Positions 1 through 8,130 of a DNA stretch of 33,843 bases are shown piece after piece; positions within the stretch are counted from its first letter, which is position 1; each line of letters opens with the position of its first letter. Under the pieces are notes generated by a model that saw nothing but the letters and a program-made list of their open reading frames with translations, was not told the DNA's origin and made no database searches. The stretch covers positions 1 through 33,843 of the IMG/VR virus record IMGVR_UViG_3300036781_000123; one strand, 5' to 3'. The DNA comes from a virus. Both the position numbers and the translations under genes were made by a program.

Positions 1-470
1 ACTGAGCTATCAACGGAGGACTTCATTGTGTCAGCCGCATATTGATCCATCTCACCACGTTCATGATTGTAGAGCGTTGTCATGATGGTGTTGCGGCGGC
101 TAGCGGCGATTTTCAAGAATGCATCACGCTGGTCATCATTGCCGAGGCTGTCAGAAATAGCCTGCGTATCCTGATCATATTGATTTCCAAGTTCATGCGG
201 AACGCCAAACGCATCCTTGCCTTTTTTGGCAAGAGCGCCGGTTGTTGGATCAAAGATATTCTTCGCCTCCCAATCATTAAGGGACGTCTGCGCTGACATA
301 AGCTGGTTGTTATCGGCATTGGCTTTTGCTTCTTGATAAACTCCCAGCGCTGCCTTGGCGAGATTGGTGTATCCAGACGTATCGATGGCAGGCAGTGACG
401 CGCTGATGCCATTATTGGGCATCGGCTGCGTTTTAACTTGGTCAAGAACAGGGACTTGAAGGTTTGCCAT
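1..470 (-). CDS. Internal virion / DNA-ejection protein, N-terminal part (runs off left edge)
   Basis: An open frame starts with ATG at 470 and stays open to base 1, giving the first 156 residues of a larger protein. It begins MANLQVPVLDQ and contains a region near residues 70-95 (DWEAKNIFDPTTGALAKKG) of the type seen near the N-termini of large podoviral internal virion proteins, where it precedes long helical regions. A GGGGAAG ribosome site lies just upstream, and the start sits 2 bases from the stop of the gp14-like gene, so the two are coupled. By position it corresponds to T7 gp15/gp16, the core proteins ejected into the periplasm at infection. The role is inferred from gene order and that short motif; no catalytic domain is visible in the part present. 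Confidence 0.7.
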   Translation of the reverse strand, partial: MANLQVPVLDQVKTQPMPNNGISASLPAIDTSGYTNLAKAALGVYQEAKANADNNQLMSAQTSLNDWEAKNIFDPTTGALAKKGKDAFGVPHELGNQYDQDTQAISDSLGNDDQRDAFLKIAASRRNTIMTTLYNHERGEMDQYAADTMKSSVDSS

Positions 471-471
471 G

Positions 472-1056
472 TTACTTCCCCGAATTTCCGCTTGGGCCAC
501 CAGACCCAACATTATTGCCAGCGCCGCTGTTAGGGTTATCACCACCGCCGCCGCCACCGCCGAAACCACCGGCACCTTTAAACCCGCCGACAAGCGTGCT
601 TGCCCCCGTGCTAAAAGCACTAATGAGGCCTTGGGTGCGTGAATTGCTTGCCGCAAATTGATTGCCGATGGCCTGATCCTGTGCGCTTGTTGCGTTGATC
701 TTATAGCCGTACGCTTCGCGTTCGGCATTGTTGCGTACCGTGAGAACATTTAATTCTCCCATTTGCGTATTCTGATCCTGCAACAAACCGGCAGAACCTT
801 TATCGGCAAGCAACCCATTGCTTCCGGCTTCGGAGCGAAGCGTGGCATTCTGCGCCTTATATTGCAACCGTGCTTGGCTTGCCGCATCAGCACCACGCTG
901 CTCGGCATCTGTCGCCGCTTGGTTCTGAATGTCAGCATTTTGCTGCGCCACTTTTGCTGCGTAGCTTTGCTGTTGCGCTTGTGCGTCACCCGCTGATTTT
1001 GCTGCATAAGCTGAGATGGCCGCAACGACAACAAGGGCAACAAGTGGTGCACACAT
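472..1056 (-). CDS. gp14-like internal virion protein
   Basis: 194 residues. It has a hydrophobic N-terminus (about residues 4-20, MCAPLVALVVVAAISAYAAK), then a long Ala/Gln-rich helical stretch (about 20-150) and a Gly-rich disordered tail ending around GGGGGGGDNPNSG. This is the usual pattern of podoviral internal virion protein B (T7 gp14), which is ejected first and forms an outer-membrane channel. The ribosome site is AAGGAATTAACT before ATG at 1056. It sits between the gp13-like gene and the large internal virion protein, the same order as in T7. Sequence is low in complexity, so the assignment rests on position, composition and the N-terminal hydrophobic segment. Confidence 0.75.
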   Translation of the reverse strand: MCAPLVALVVVAAISAYAAKSAGDAQAQQQSYAAKVAQQNADIQNQAATDAEQRGADAASQARLQYKAQNATLRSEAGSNGLLADKGSAGLLQDQNTQMGELNVLTVRNNAEREAYGYKINATSAQDQAIGNQFAASNSRTQGLISAFSTGASTLVGGFKGAGGFGGGGGGGDNPNSGAGNNVGSGGPSGNSGK

Positions 1057-1058
1057 AG

Positions 1059-1526
1059 TTAATTCCTTTCCATAGAGAACTTGTGGAACGGCATATTAAA
1101 CACGCCCCATGGTGTAGGTTCTTTATCTACATTAAAGCCGCACCACTTCAACCAGCGGATAGAGCGCTGGTTGCGGGCATCAACAAAGTTCAGCAGCTTG
1201 TTAAATTTGCCAAGCGTTTCCATTACTTGCGTGCGGCTCTGGCGTAGAAATGTACCAGCATGAATGTCCATGTAGTGTGTGGATACCATCCAAGGCACAC
1301 CGACATTGCCAAGCATGCTTTCAGGCACAACTCCGTAAATGCATACAGGGTTATCATCCGCAAAGCCGACAAAGCATTCTTCACTATTCAGAAGGCCGCA
1401 CTCCATCGCCGCGCGCGGCGCATAGAGGCCAGTTGCCCACAGTTCTTCAACGTCAGCCTTGCGGATGATAGGCACCATCATCTCGATGTGCGCTTGCGTC
1501 GCTGGGACAATTTTATGAATACCCAA
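1059..1526 (-). CDS. gp13-like internal virion protein (DUF2833 / GNAT-like fold)
   Basis: I place the start at a TTG at 1526 (LGIHKIVPATQ, read as Met), giving 155 residues. AGAGG lies 6 bases upstream, while the longer frame starting at 1598 reaches into the tail tubular B gene with Arg/Ser-rich, shadow-like sequence. The protein resembles the DUF2833 family, which includes T7 gp13-type internal virion protein A. It has a GNAT-like pattern: SEECFVGFADDNPVCIYGVV as a central strand pair, and DARNQRSIRWLKWCGFNVD near the C-terminus, similar to the last part of acetyltransferase folds. It overlaps the upstream tail gene by 14 bases. It probably acts in virion assembly; an enzymatic activity is not implied. 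Confidence 0.75.
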   Translation of the reverse strand: MGIHKIVPATQAHIEMMVPIIRKADVEELWATGLYAPRAAMECGLLNSEECFVGFADDNPVCIYGVVPESMLGNVGVPWMVSTHYMDIHAGTFLRQSRTQVMETLGKFNKLLNFVDARNQRSIRWLKWCGFNVDKEPTPWGVFNMPFHKFSMERN

Positions 1527-4221
1527 TTGGCACCTCTTCGGTAATGCAATTGATTGTGATCGGCAACGGGAACGGCTGACGAACACAAACACGACCACGA
1601 TTAGACCACGAACCGTTTGTATTTACCTCAATAATATCGGTTGCCACGGGGATCGCAGCATCATAACCAATGTCCGGCGTGCGCTGCATGCCCTTAATTT
1701 CATAGAAACCATCATTGATCAGTGCCTGCTTGACATTGGTTGTCGCAGTCATACTGGTATTGCCATATTTATTCGTCGCCACCCATGCTGCGCGGCTCTC
1801 TTGAACCGTCAGGAAGATGCGCGGAATATTAACACTCTTGGCTTTGCTCTGACCACCCTGATACGCCATGTCGAGGGTTTCGATTTGCGGGATGTACCCA
1901 AGACCTGCGTGTGTCACAACGCCCGGACGCAGCAACGTCAATAGACCGTTTGTCACAACGAGGTTCTCGATCACGTTGCCGTCGGAAAGAACGGCAAGTT
2001 CCTTACCTTCAAGGTGATGGAACGGGCCAAGAAACACCTTGCCGAAGCCATAATCACTGCGCGCCACGTTCTGATAGGCAACAGGAAGCTTCTTCGATGG
2101 GATTGCGCTGACGATGTTCGGGCTAGTGTAGCCGGAAATGATCAGGCGATATGTGATATTGCCATTCACGAATTCGATAGAATTCTGAATATCCTTGGCA
2201 ACAAATATTGGTTTGCTGCATGTCAGCGTAAGAACTTCTGGGCTATCCCACGTGGTGCCGCCTGTCACCGTGATCGTTGATGTTGGATCGGTATTACGAC
2301 CGTCATAACTCAGGCCGCAATCAACAAAGCTACCATCGAGAACTGTTGAAAAATAACGCGGCGTATCACGTTCCAAGTAACGGCGGTATGTGCCGTTTAC
2401 AAGACGACGTACGATTTTATAGACCGCATCTGAATTACCTTCACGGATCGAACACACACTCTCATAGGTGCCTTGCGTAGTGTGACGGTGCCATGCATAG
2501 ACCTTCTGTTCATCCATAAACGTGAAGCCTGCCATCGTGCCATCATTGAAGATCGTCCAAACCATACTGAACGGACGCTTCTGAAAAGCCCAATCGACAA
2601 TCTGCTTATTGCGGAAGATGTGCGGGCTACGCGCAGTCATGTCGATGCCGGTGTAGGTGTCGCTATTCAGGTCATACCTAACAGAGCGAACGAGATCACC
2701 CGTGCTATCAACCACGAGAGCCGTATTGCCGATAATAATGGGACGAACCTTGCTTACACCGTCGTAACCCTGCACATCGGGCGTAGGCGGAGATGAAGCA
2801 AGGATCGCGTTGTCACGATTTCCATTAAGTGCTTGCTCAGAAGAGCTTGTCAGAACAATCAGCGCCTTCAATGACATCAGGTGACGGATTGCATTGACCT
2901 GCGTTGTATCAAGAGCGAGCGTGATGCTTTCATCGTCAAGGACGGGGTTCGACATACCGAACTCTGTGCGGGCTGCAACATTTGAACACCAGATATAATT
3001 TGGCAAGTTCGGTGTACCGCCAAGCCATAAGCGCTGCTTATGATAAGATACAGCCGATGGATAGCCTTCTGTCTTCGACCATGCCGCCTTAGCCCAGTTC
3101 TTCGATGTAATCGTCAAGAGATTGTCAGGCATGGTTTTGATGACGGTTGCCGTAACGTGCTGCGCATCAGTGAACGCCGTGATTTTCGCAATACCAAAAC
3201 CAGAATGTAGGTATTCCCAACGCACGCCGGTCGCGCCATCTGTTGCGCTACCCTCTGTATGATCAGGCTTAACAGTGCCTGTCGTGGCGTTGTTGAGCGC
3301 CTTATAATAATTGGCACCGGCGCGCACCGTGTAAGGCATCGTCACAGCAACAGCAACTTCCCATGTCGGCGTGCCGTCTTCTGGGTCTTGCTCAACATAG
3401 AATAGCGTTCCAACGTCATCGGTCGTGAACATATTGGCACTTGATGCAATCGTGATCGAACCTGTGGTTGCCGACACAAGAACATTGGTGGTCGTGATGT
3501 TGATGTCCTTGAATGGGCCGTTCGATACATTGAAGTCTGTCACCGTCCAAGCATCATGTGCTGTACGGGTGATGTCTTTCACCATGTAGTTCGGATGAAC
3601 AATGGTAATGACATCAGCACTTTGGGCATAATTAAGGTTAAATAAATCAGTATCAACCCATGGCGTCGCTACCGTATAGACACGGCCAGAAGTCCCGCCG
3701 CTTGTGTAGGTGCCGTAATTCGTGCTGTTGATGTAATTGCCTTGAAAGTCTTTGAGCTTGAAGTTCGCGCCGGTCACATCGGAGATGCGCAACGTGCGGC
3801 CATTCATTTCTACCATGCCAACCATGCCAGAAATAAATACATCATCACCGTTCGAGAATGTATTAGCCGCCGATACTACGACCTGCGCGGCGTTGGTCGC
3901 GGCAGTGATGTTGACGATAGCTGCGGTTTCGATGACTTCACCGCCATTCTTAACAACGCGCATCGTCTGATTGCCGAATTCCAACACATAGGTTTGCAGC
4001 TCATTGAACTGAAACGGGATAATGCGCACAAGGTGTGAACTGTCTTTCTGCTCGGCAATGAAGTCGCTGCCCGAACGGTTCATCACACCGCCATACTGGC
4101 GCACGATAAAGTTCTCACACGTGCGCAGGCCGATGTAATACATCTCTTGATCGACGCGACCATAGAGTTCTGGGCCGATTTCACCCGCCGCCATGCTTGG
4201 TTGATTGACAAACGTCGCCAT
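1513..4221 (-). CDS. Tail tubular protein B (gp12-like nozzle)
   Basis: 902 residues, the usual size for podoviral nozzle proteins of this class. The N-terminus is typical: FVNQPSMAAGEIGPELYGRV followed by a segment containing CENFIVRQYGGVMNRSG and FQFNELQTYVLEFG. A later hallmark is the YHKQRLWLGGTPNLPNYIWCS region around residues 385-410. Six copies of this protein would form the distal tail tube to which fibres and receptor-binding proteins attach. ATG at 4221 directly follows the stop of tail tubular protein A (TAAATG) and is preceded by GAGGAACTAA. The 3' end overlaps the gp13-like gene. Confidence 0.93.
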   Translation of the reverse strand: MATFVNQPSMAAGEIGPELYGRVDQEMYYIGLRTCENFIVRQYGGVMNRSGSDFIAEQKDSSHLVRIIPFQFNELQTYVLEFGNQTMRVVKNGGEVIETAAIVNITAATNAAQVVVSAANTFSNGDDVFISGMVGMVEMNGRTLRISDVTGANFKLKDFQGNYINSTNYGTYTSGGTSGRVYTVATPWVDTDLFNLNYAQSADVITIVHPNYMVKDITRTAHDAWTVTDFNVSNGPFKDINITTTNVLVSATTGSITIASSANMFTTDDVGTLFYVEQDPEDGTPTWEVAVAVTMPYTVRAGANYYKALNNATTGTVKPDHTEGSATDGATGVRWEYLHSGFGIAKITAFTDAQHVTATVIKTMPDNLLTITSKNWAKAAWSKTEGYPSAVSYHKQRLWLGGTPNLPNYIWCSNVAARTEFGMSNPVLDDESITLALDTTQVNAIRHLMSLKALIVLTSSSEQALNGNRDNAILASSPPTPDVQGYDGVSKVRPIIIGNTALVVDSTGDLVRSVRYDLNSDTYTGIDMTARSPHIFRNKQIVDWAFQKRPFSMVWTIFNDGTMAGFTFMDEQKVYAWHRHTTQGTYESVCSIREGNSDAVYKIVRRLVNGTYRRYLERDTPRYFSTVLDGSFVDCGLSYDGRNTDPTSTITVTGGTTWDSPEVLTLTCSKPIFVAKDIQNSIEFVNGNITYRLIISGYTSPNIVSAIPSKKLPVAYQNVARSDYGFGKVFLGPFHHLEGKELAVLSDGNVIENLVVTNGLLTLLRPGVVTHAGLGYIPQIETLDMAYQGGQSKAKSVNIPRIFLTVQESRAAWVATNKYGNTSMTATTNVKQALINDGFYEIKGMQRTPDIGYDAAIPVATDIIEVNTNGSWSNRGRVCVRQPFPLPITINCITEEVPIGYS

Positions 4222-4833
4222 TTAGTTCCTCACTGCGAACATCTGGCTGTCGGGTTCTGGATCGTTCTGCTGCTCGCGCTGCTTGACGGTGATGGCTTCT
4301 GCCAACCACGTGTTGAAATTGGTTGTAGCGCTCTGTTGGATGCGCGGATCAACACGCAAAGGTGCAGCGATGTGCGCAGCAACGCCAAGTGCTACGGCTT
4401 GTGCAAATGATGAGCTGAACAGCCCTGTGTCAGTGATGTCGTCATTATATTCAACCACGGCATTTTCCAGATCACAGAGAATAACCTTACCGTAACCATC
4501 AGTCTGCTTGCGGATAATGAACGGTACTTGCTGGTCTTCGCCGGGCGTGCGCACAGCAGGGTTGATGATGCGGTTGATAATGCGCGCATTAGCTGGGTAT
4601 TTGTAACGGAAAAGCCAACTATCCGGTGGATCACCGATGTTGGCAAGGTTATCTTGGATCATGGCAAAAGGCCATTCACAGGCCTCTAAAACCAGAGCGA
4701 CGACGTGATCAAAGAAGATGCGGCAGTTGACAGCTTCTGGACTGTTTTCATTGTCAACATCTTCGATGCGGCCCGTAACACCGACATGGGCCAAAGCCAT
4801 GTTGCAGATCAAGTCCTTGGAATATACTGGCAC
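4222..4833 (-). CDS. Tail tubular protein A (gp11-like adaptor)
   Basis: 203 residues with a GTG start at 4833 (read as Met-Pro-Val-Tyr) preceded by AGGAGG at 5 bases. The N-terminal block LICNMALAHVGVTGRIEDVD, the adjacent FFDHVVALVLEACEWPFA, and YKYPANARIINRI are characteristic of the podoviral gatekeeper/adaptor that joins the portal to the nozzle. The length matches T7 gp11 (about 196). It is directly followed by tail tubular protein B, as in T7. The assignment is strong from motif and order. Confidence 0.92.
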   Translation of the reverse strand: MPVYSKDLICNMALAHVGVTGRIEDVDNENSPEAVNCRIFFDHVVALVLEACEWPFAMIQDNLANIGDPPDSWLFRYKYPANARIINRIINPAVRTPGEDQQVPFIIRKQTDGYGKVILCDLENAVVEYNDDITDTGLFSSSFAQAVALGVAAHIAAPLRVDPRIQQSATTNFNTWLAEAITVKQREQQNDPEPDSQMFAVRN

Positions 4834-4861
4834 GTCCGCCTCCTACATGGCGGCGAAGAGC

Positions 4862-5254
4862 TTAACCAAGCGGGTCAAGATTACCGGTGCCGGTTGCTTC
4901 GCCTTCGTTGGCATCACCGTCTTCAAGAGCTTCTTTCTTTTGAAGGGCGGCAATCTGCTTGTTGTAACTTTCCGGCATCGGTGATGGTGTCAGAACTTTA
5001 TCGGCCATATTGTCGCGGTTCATCAGCGTGAGGAAATCCATCGACGTCTTGCCATTAAGCTGTTCCATCCGCATGCCGGACATAATAGGCTGGGGTTTGA
5101 TGGCTTCAACTTCCTTCTTGGGCCTAAGCCATTTTGAGTTTTTATAGAACTCGGCTTCCACCTCGGTCAGCTCGATGATGTCATCCTTAACGATTTCGCG
5201 GTAAGGATTAGACATCGTGCCGTTCGAGAGTGCCTTATAAAGAAGCTTTGCCAT
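4862..5254 (-). CDS. Hypothetical virion-cluster protein
   Basis: 130 residues starting MAKLLYKALSNGTMSNPYR. I prefer the second of two adjacent ATGs (5254), because GGGGA is then 6 bases upstream. It is charged and hydrophilic with an acidic, disordered C-terminus (EALEDGDANEGEATGTGN). There is no transmembrane segment and no motif I recognise. It lies between the capsid cement gene and the tail adaptor, so a structural or assembly role is likely. Small proteins at this position occur in BPP-1-like phages, but I cannot name a family. Confidence 0.7.
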   Translation of the reverse strand: MAKLLYKALSNGTMSNPYREIVKDDIIELTEVEAEFYKNSKWLRPKKEVEAIKPQPIMSGMRMEQLNGKTSMDFLTLMNRDNMADKVLTPSPMPESYNKQIAALQKKEALEDGDANEGEATGTGNLDPLG

Positions 5255-5293
5255 CATTGTCCCCAGCCTTGTTATGTACTGACTTCGCTTCGA

Positions 5294-5734
5294 TTACTGA
5301 ACTGTGTAACCAACTGCGTAAGGCGTCCATGCCTGCACATCCTTCGTGAGGTATGCAGAGATAGCGCCGGTTGTCAGATTGCCGTTGGCAACGGTGTACA
5401 TGATTTGAACAAACCGTTTGTACAGGCCGACATCCGTGAACGGTTCGAGCTTATACATACGTTTTGTGCCAAGCGGTGTAAGAGCTGCCAGCGTGTCGTA
5501 AGTGCGAACCGTAACCGCCGCGCCAAAGGCTGAGGTAGTATCGGTTTGCAACGAAGGCGTTACCGTGCTGTCACTGCCGCTGTCTGTGAAGGCAGCGGTG
5601 ACGATGAACAGAAGGTAGAGTTCTTCGCCGACACCGATGTTGCGAACAACACCGAGGTCAAGGTTGTTGGTAGATGCGGCTGTTGCGGTAATAACCTGAG
5701 CAACCGAAAAACCAGTTTGTACGTCGAGAAGCAT
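5294..5734 (-). CDS. Bbp16-family capsid cement protein
   Basis: 146 residues. The N-terminus MLLDVQTGFSVAQVITATAA, with the following NLDLGVVRNIGVGEELYLLF, matches the Bbp16 family of capsid cement/decoration proteins from BPP-1-like phages. It is mostly beta with no charged tail, suiting a protein that sits on capsid three-fold axes and stabilises the expanded shell. A strong ribosome site (AAGGAGATTATT) precedes ATG at 5734. It lies directly downstream of the major capsid gene, as in BPP-1. Confidence 0.82.
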   Translation of the reverse strand: MLLDVQTGFSVAQVITATAASTNNLDLGVVRNIGVGEELYLLFIVTAAFTDSGSDSTVTPSLQTDTTSAFGAAVTVRTYDTLAALTPLGTKRMYKLEPFTDVGLYKRFVQIMYTVANGNLTTGAISAYLTKDVQAWTPYAVGYTVQ

Positions 5735-5773
5735 AATAATCTCCTTAGCTTAAAGTTTACCCGAATTCCTAGG

Positions 5774-5793
5774 CTGGCACCTTACGATGCCAG
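5774..5793 (-). other. Small stem-loop over the capsid stop codon
   Basis: CTGGCA and TGCCAG pair around an 8-base loop containing the TAA stop of the major capsid gene. No U-run follows, so it is not a normal terminator. It could protect the capsid message from 3' exonucleases or slow ribosomes at the end of the gene, or be chance. Confidence 0.3.
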
Positions 5794-6834
5794 ACCTTCC
5801 CCGAGCGTGATCGCATCACACTTACGGATAGGGATACCAAGGAAATTGACTTGCTTGGACTTGACGGTGAAATCACCGAACTGCAACAGAGCGTCTTCGA
5901 TGCTCAGTGCGGCGTTCGACTTATCAAGCGCTTTCAGCTTCAAGATCGAGAAGACTGTGCGGTTCATGTAGAACGCCAGCTTCACGCCTGCGGCTGATGG
6001 AATGCGGTCGATAGCGCGCGACATCAATTTGAGGATGTCGGTTGCTGCGGTCGATGCCTGCGTACCGGTCTGAGCGATCAGATCGGAAACGTCAACGTTC
6101 GCAATACGAACGGCATACTGCCAATTCTTGATCGCAAGGCCGCATTTCCACTGATAGCGATCAACGAAGGCGCGGTATGTAGCGCCTGTGTTGGTGCCGT
6201 CATCCATTTCGACGCAACCATCGGCTGAACCGTCCTTAACAGGCATGTGCTGCAAACCAGCCAATGAACCCTTTGGATAGATGCCATACAGACCTTGTTC
6301 GCCCCAGCCAAGCAGCCAGACCGAAGTGTTATCAGCGCCTGCGCCACCAGCAGCAAGAATGTTCTGCGCGTTACCGGCAGACAGACTGTTGTAGCGTGGG
6401 GTGAGACCAATGAACTTTTCAGGCGTGGTGTTGTCGGCATAGAACAAAGCGGTTGCCATGTCGTTATTCATGGCCTGCATGTGAGCGACGTTTTCTGTCA
6501 TACGGAAATCGGCAGTGCCGCCGTTCAGCATGGCAAGGTCTTTATCGATTGAGCCCTTTTGTTCGTACATGCCGCAAGCTTCATCAACCTGTACAGTGGT
6601 GGACTTGGTAGACGCAACACCTTGGTTGAACTTGCGCCATGTGCCAGCGGGCAGGCCGGTGCGCATGGTCAAGCGATGGCCGGTGGCAAGATTGCCTTCC
6701 TTCCACTGCATATCAAAAAGAACTTCGTTATCTTGTGTGAGTAGTTCCGCGATGTTGGTTTCGATTGAACCATCGGGACGCATACGCTTGGTGACATCAA
6801 TGAGTGAACCAAGAGAAGCATTCAAAGTAGCCAT
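5782..6834 (-). CDS. Major capsid protein (Bbp17-like, HK97 fold)
   Basis: 350 residues. The N-terminal MATLNASLGSLIDVTKRM and the block MRTGLPAGTWRKFNQGVAST belong to the capsid family of BPP-1-like podoviruses, expected to adopt the HK97 fold. The C-terminal part (YMNRTVFSILKLKALD, VNFLGIPIRKCDAI) is also typical. ATG at 6834 has AGGAAGGA upstream. The gene is separated from the scaffold gene by a terminator hairpin and a candidate promoter, so it probably receives its own dose of transcription. A small stem-loop (5774-5793) spans its stop codon. Downstream are cement and tail adaptor genes. Confidence 0.92.
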   Translation of the reverse strand: MATLNASLGSLIDVTKRMRPDGSIETNIAELLTQDNEVLFDMQWKEGNLATGHRLTMRTGLPAGTWRKFNQGVASTKSTTVQVDEACGMYEQKGSIDKDLAMLNGGTADFRMTENVAHMQAMNNDMATALFYADNTTPEKFIGLTPRYNSLSAGNAQNILAAGGAGADNTSVWLLGWGEQGLYGIYPKGSLAGLQHMPVKDGSADGCVEMDDGTNTGATYRAFVDRYQWKCGLAIKNWQYAVRIANVDVSDLIAQTGTQASTAATDILKLMSRAIDRIPSAAGVKLAFYMNRTVFSILKLKALDKSNAALSIEDALLQFGDFTVKSKQVNFLGIPIRKCDAITLGEGLAS

Positions 6835-6881
6835 AGCTAGTTTCCTTCCTGAAAGAAACTATCGACTGCCTTGGTGGGCGC

Positions 6882-6909
6882 ATCATAACAGAAAAAAAGA
6901 GGGCGGCAA
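6882..6909 (-). promoter_or_regulatory. Candidate promoter for the major capsid gene
   Basis: On the minus strand TTGCCG (6909-6904) and TATGAT (6887-6882) are separated by 16 bases. The -10 matches consensus at 5 of 6, the -35 at 4 of 6. The -35 lies inside the descending arm of the terminator hairpin, so the same bases would end transcription from upstream and start it for the capsid gene 48 bases on. This is a pattern match only. Confidence 0.4.
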
Positions 6910-6929
6910 CAGAATTTGTTGCCGCCCTC
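6892..6929 (-). terminator. Rho-independent terminator between scaffold and major capsid genes
   Basis: GAGGGCGGCAAC pairs perfectly with GTTGCCGCCCTC (12 bp) around a 7-base loop, followed on the minus strand by seven T residues. It lies just past the scaffold stop codon (6945) and before the capsid start (6834). It should end or attenuate late transcription coming from the terminase/portal side. Confidence 0.85.
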
Positions 6930-6944
6930 CTGCACAGGGGACAA

Positions 6945-7838
6945 CTATGCCTGTTTGTCGCCCGGCATATCGGGCCACATCTTCTGAGCAAGGCTCTTAT
7001 CCTGTGAGCTTTTGCCACCGCCGCCCTTACCGTCGAAGCCGTCTTCACCGGTCGCGCGAGCGATGTTATTCATGAACTTGATGAATGACTTTTTGTTGCC
7101 AAGACCAAGGAAAACGAGATCATCCTGCATTTGTTCAAGCAGCTCTGGCGAGCCACCGAACTCAGGATTACCAGCAAATTGTGTGATAAGGTTCTCGGTT
7201 GCGGCCACGGCTGGTTTCAGCTTGTCCCCACCAATTACAGGGTCTTTGGAACAATCATCCCGCCAATTCTTCTTGGTGTCAGCCCATTGCTGATTTTGGC
7301 GCTGCATCATTTCAACGTGCAGATCGACGGCTTTCTGCATTTTCTGGGTGTTAGTCAGCTTTTTATCGTTAAAAATCTTTGATAGATCATCAACCTTTCC
7401 CTTCATTTCTTCGGGAATAGGCATTGTATCAGGGATTTTCAGTTCATCGAGCTTGAACGGCTGGTTGGTAGGATCGGCATCAGCTTCCTTTTGCTTCTCA
7501 GCGTCGAACAGTTTGGCAACGTCTTCGTCACTCTTACCTTCGAGTTCTTCCGGTTTAAGCTTGCCTTTCAGATAATCGCGTTGGCCTGCCGCATCCGGCT
7601 TTTGATCGACCTTATCCGCATCTCCTTCCGGTTTCTTGCCGAACAGCAAGTCCCCTTGGTCAGCGCTTTTATCGCCTGACTTTGGATCAGGTGTTTTGCC
7701 TTGGTCGCCGCCGGTCTGCCCACTCTGCTGCTGCCCGCCACTATCGGTATTACCCGACGTTTGGCTTTGGCTGCTGGAAGAGGTCGAGGCTGTTTGAGTG
7801 TCCGGCGTCGTCTGTGTCTGGGTTTGTTCCGTTGACAT
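6945..7838 (-). CDS. Capsid scaffolding protein
   Basis: 297 residues directly before the major capsid gene, where scaffolds lie. Residues 1-80 are disordered and rich in Ser, Thr, Gln and Gly; the middle is acidic and helical (KFKLDELKIPDTMPIPEEMK-type region, then a coiled coil near 160-200); the C-terminus is short and mixed in charge (GGGGKSSQDKSLAQKMWPD). This acidic, helical, low-complexity build is normal for podoviral scaffolds. The start at 7838 has AGGAGG at 9 bases, so its 89-base overlap with the upstream Bbp19-like gene appears genuine. The role is inferred from position and composition. Confidence 0.8.
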   Translation of the reverse strand: MSTEQTQTQTTPDTQTASTSSSSQSQTSGNTDSGGQQQSGQTGGDQGKTPDPKSGDKSADQGDLLFGKKPEGDADKVDQKPDAAGQRDYLKGKLKPEELEGKSDEDVAKLFDAEKQKEADADPTNQPFKLDELKIPDTMPIPEEMKGKVDDLSKIFNDKKLTNTQKMQKAVDLHVEMMQRQNQQWADTKKNWRDDCSKDPVIGGDKLKPAVAATENLITQFAGNPEFGGSPELLEQMQDDLVFLGLGNKKSFIKFMNNIARATGEDGFDGKGGGGKSSQDKSLAQKMWPDMPGDKQA

Positions 7839-8127
7839 AATCGTTGTCCTCCTGTGCTTCGGTAATCATGTTGATGTATGCGTTGCGATCAATGGCTTCC
7901 ATCTCAATACGTAGCTCGGCAGCAACGCTTTGCCGTCCACAATTGAAATCAGTTGCCTCACGTTGGAACGTAAAGGCGTTCTGGCCGTACCCGGCACGCT
8001 GGAACATAGACCAAAGAAACCGCCTGCCATTACGTGTTGTAAGAACGGCACGCAGGCTTTCACGGTTTACATGGTCACGACGCCCCAAGCGTTCGCGTTC
8101 TTCGTCTGATAGTTCGTCTTCAATCAT
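7750..8127 (-). CDS. Bbp19-family protein
   Basis: 125 residues. The core (RRFLWSMFQRAGYGQNAF, then ATDFNCGRQSVAAELRIEM) fits the Bbp19 family found between portal and scaffold genes of BPP-1-like phages; the function is unknown. ATG at 8127 follows the portal stop by 3 bases (TAAGGGATG) without a well-spaced ribosome site of its own, suggesting translation by re-initiation. The last 29 codons overlap the scaffold gene in another frame; that Asp/Asn/Ser-rich tail may be present only because of the overlap. Confidence 0.8.
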   Translation of the reverse strand: MIEDELSDEERERLGRRDHVNRESLRAVLTTRNGRRFLWSMFQRAGYGQNAFTFQREATDFNCGRQSVAAELRIEMEAIDRNAYINMITEAQEDNDYVNGTNPDTDDAGHSNSLDLFQQPKPNVG

Positions 8128-8130
8128 CCC

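Noticed and set aside
464-661. Pro-rich plus-strand frame (65 codons)
   Set aside because: Antisense shadow of the Gly-rich tail of the gp14-like gene.
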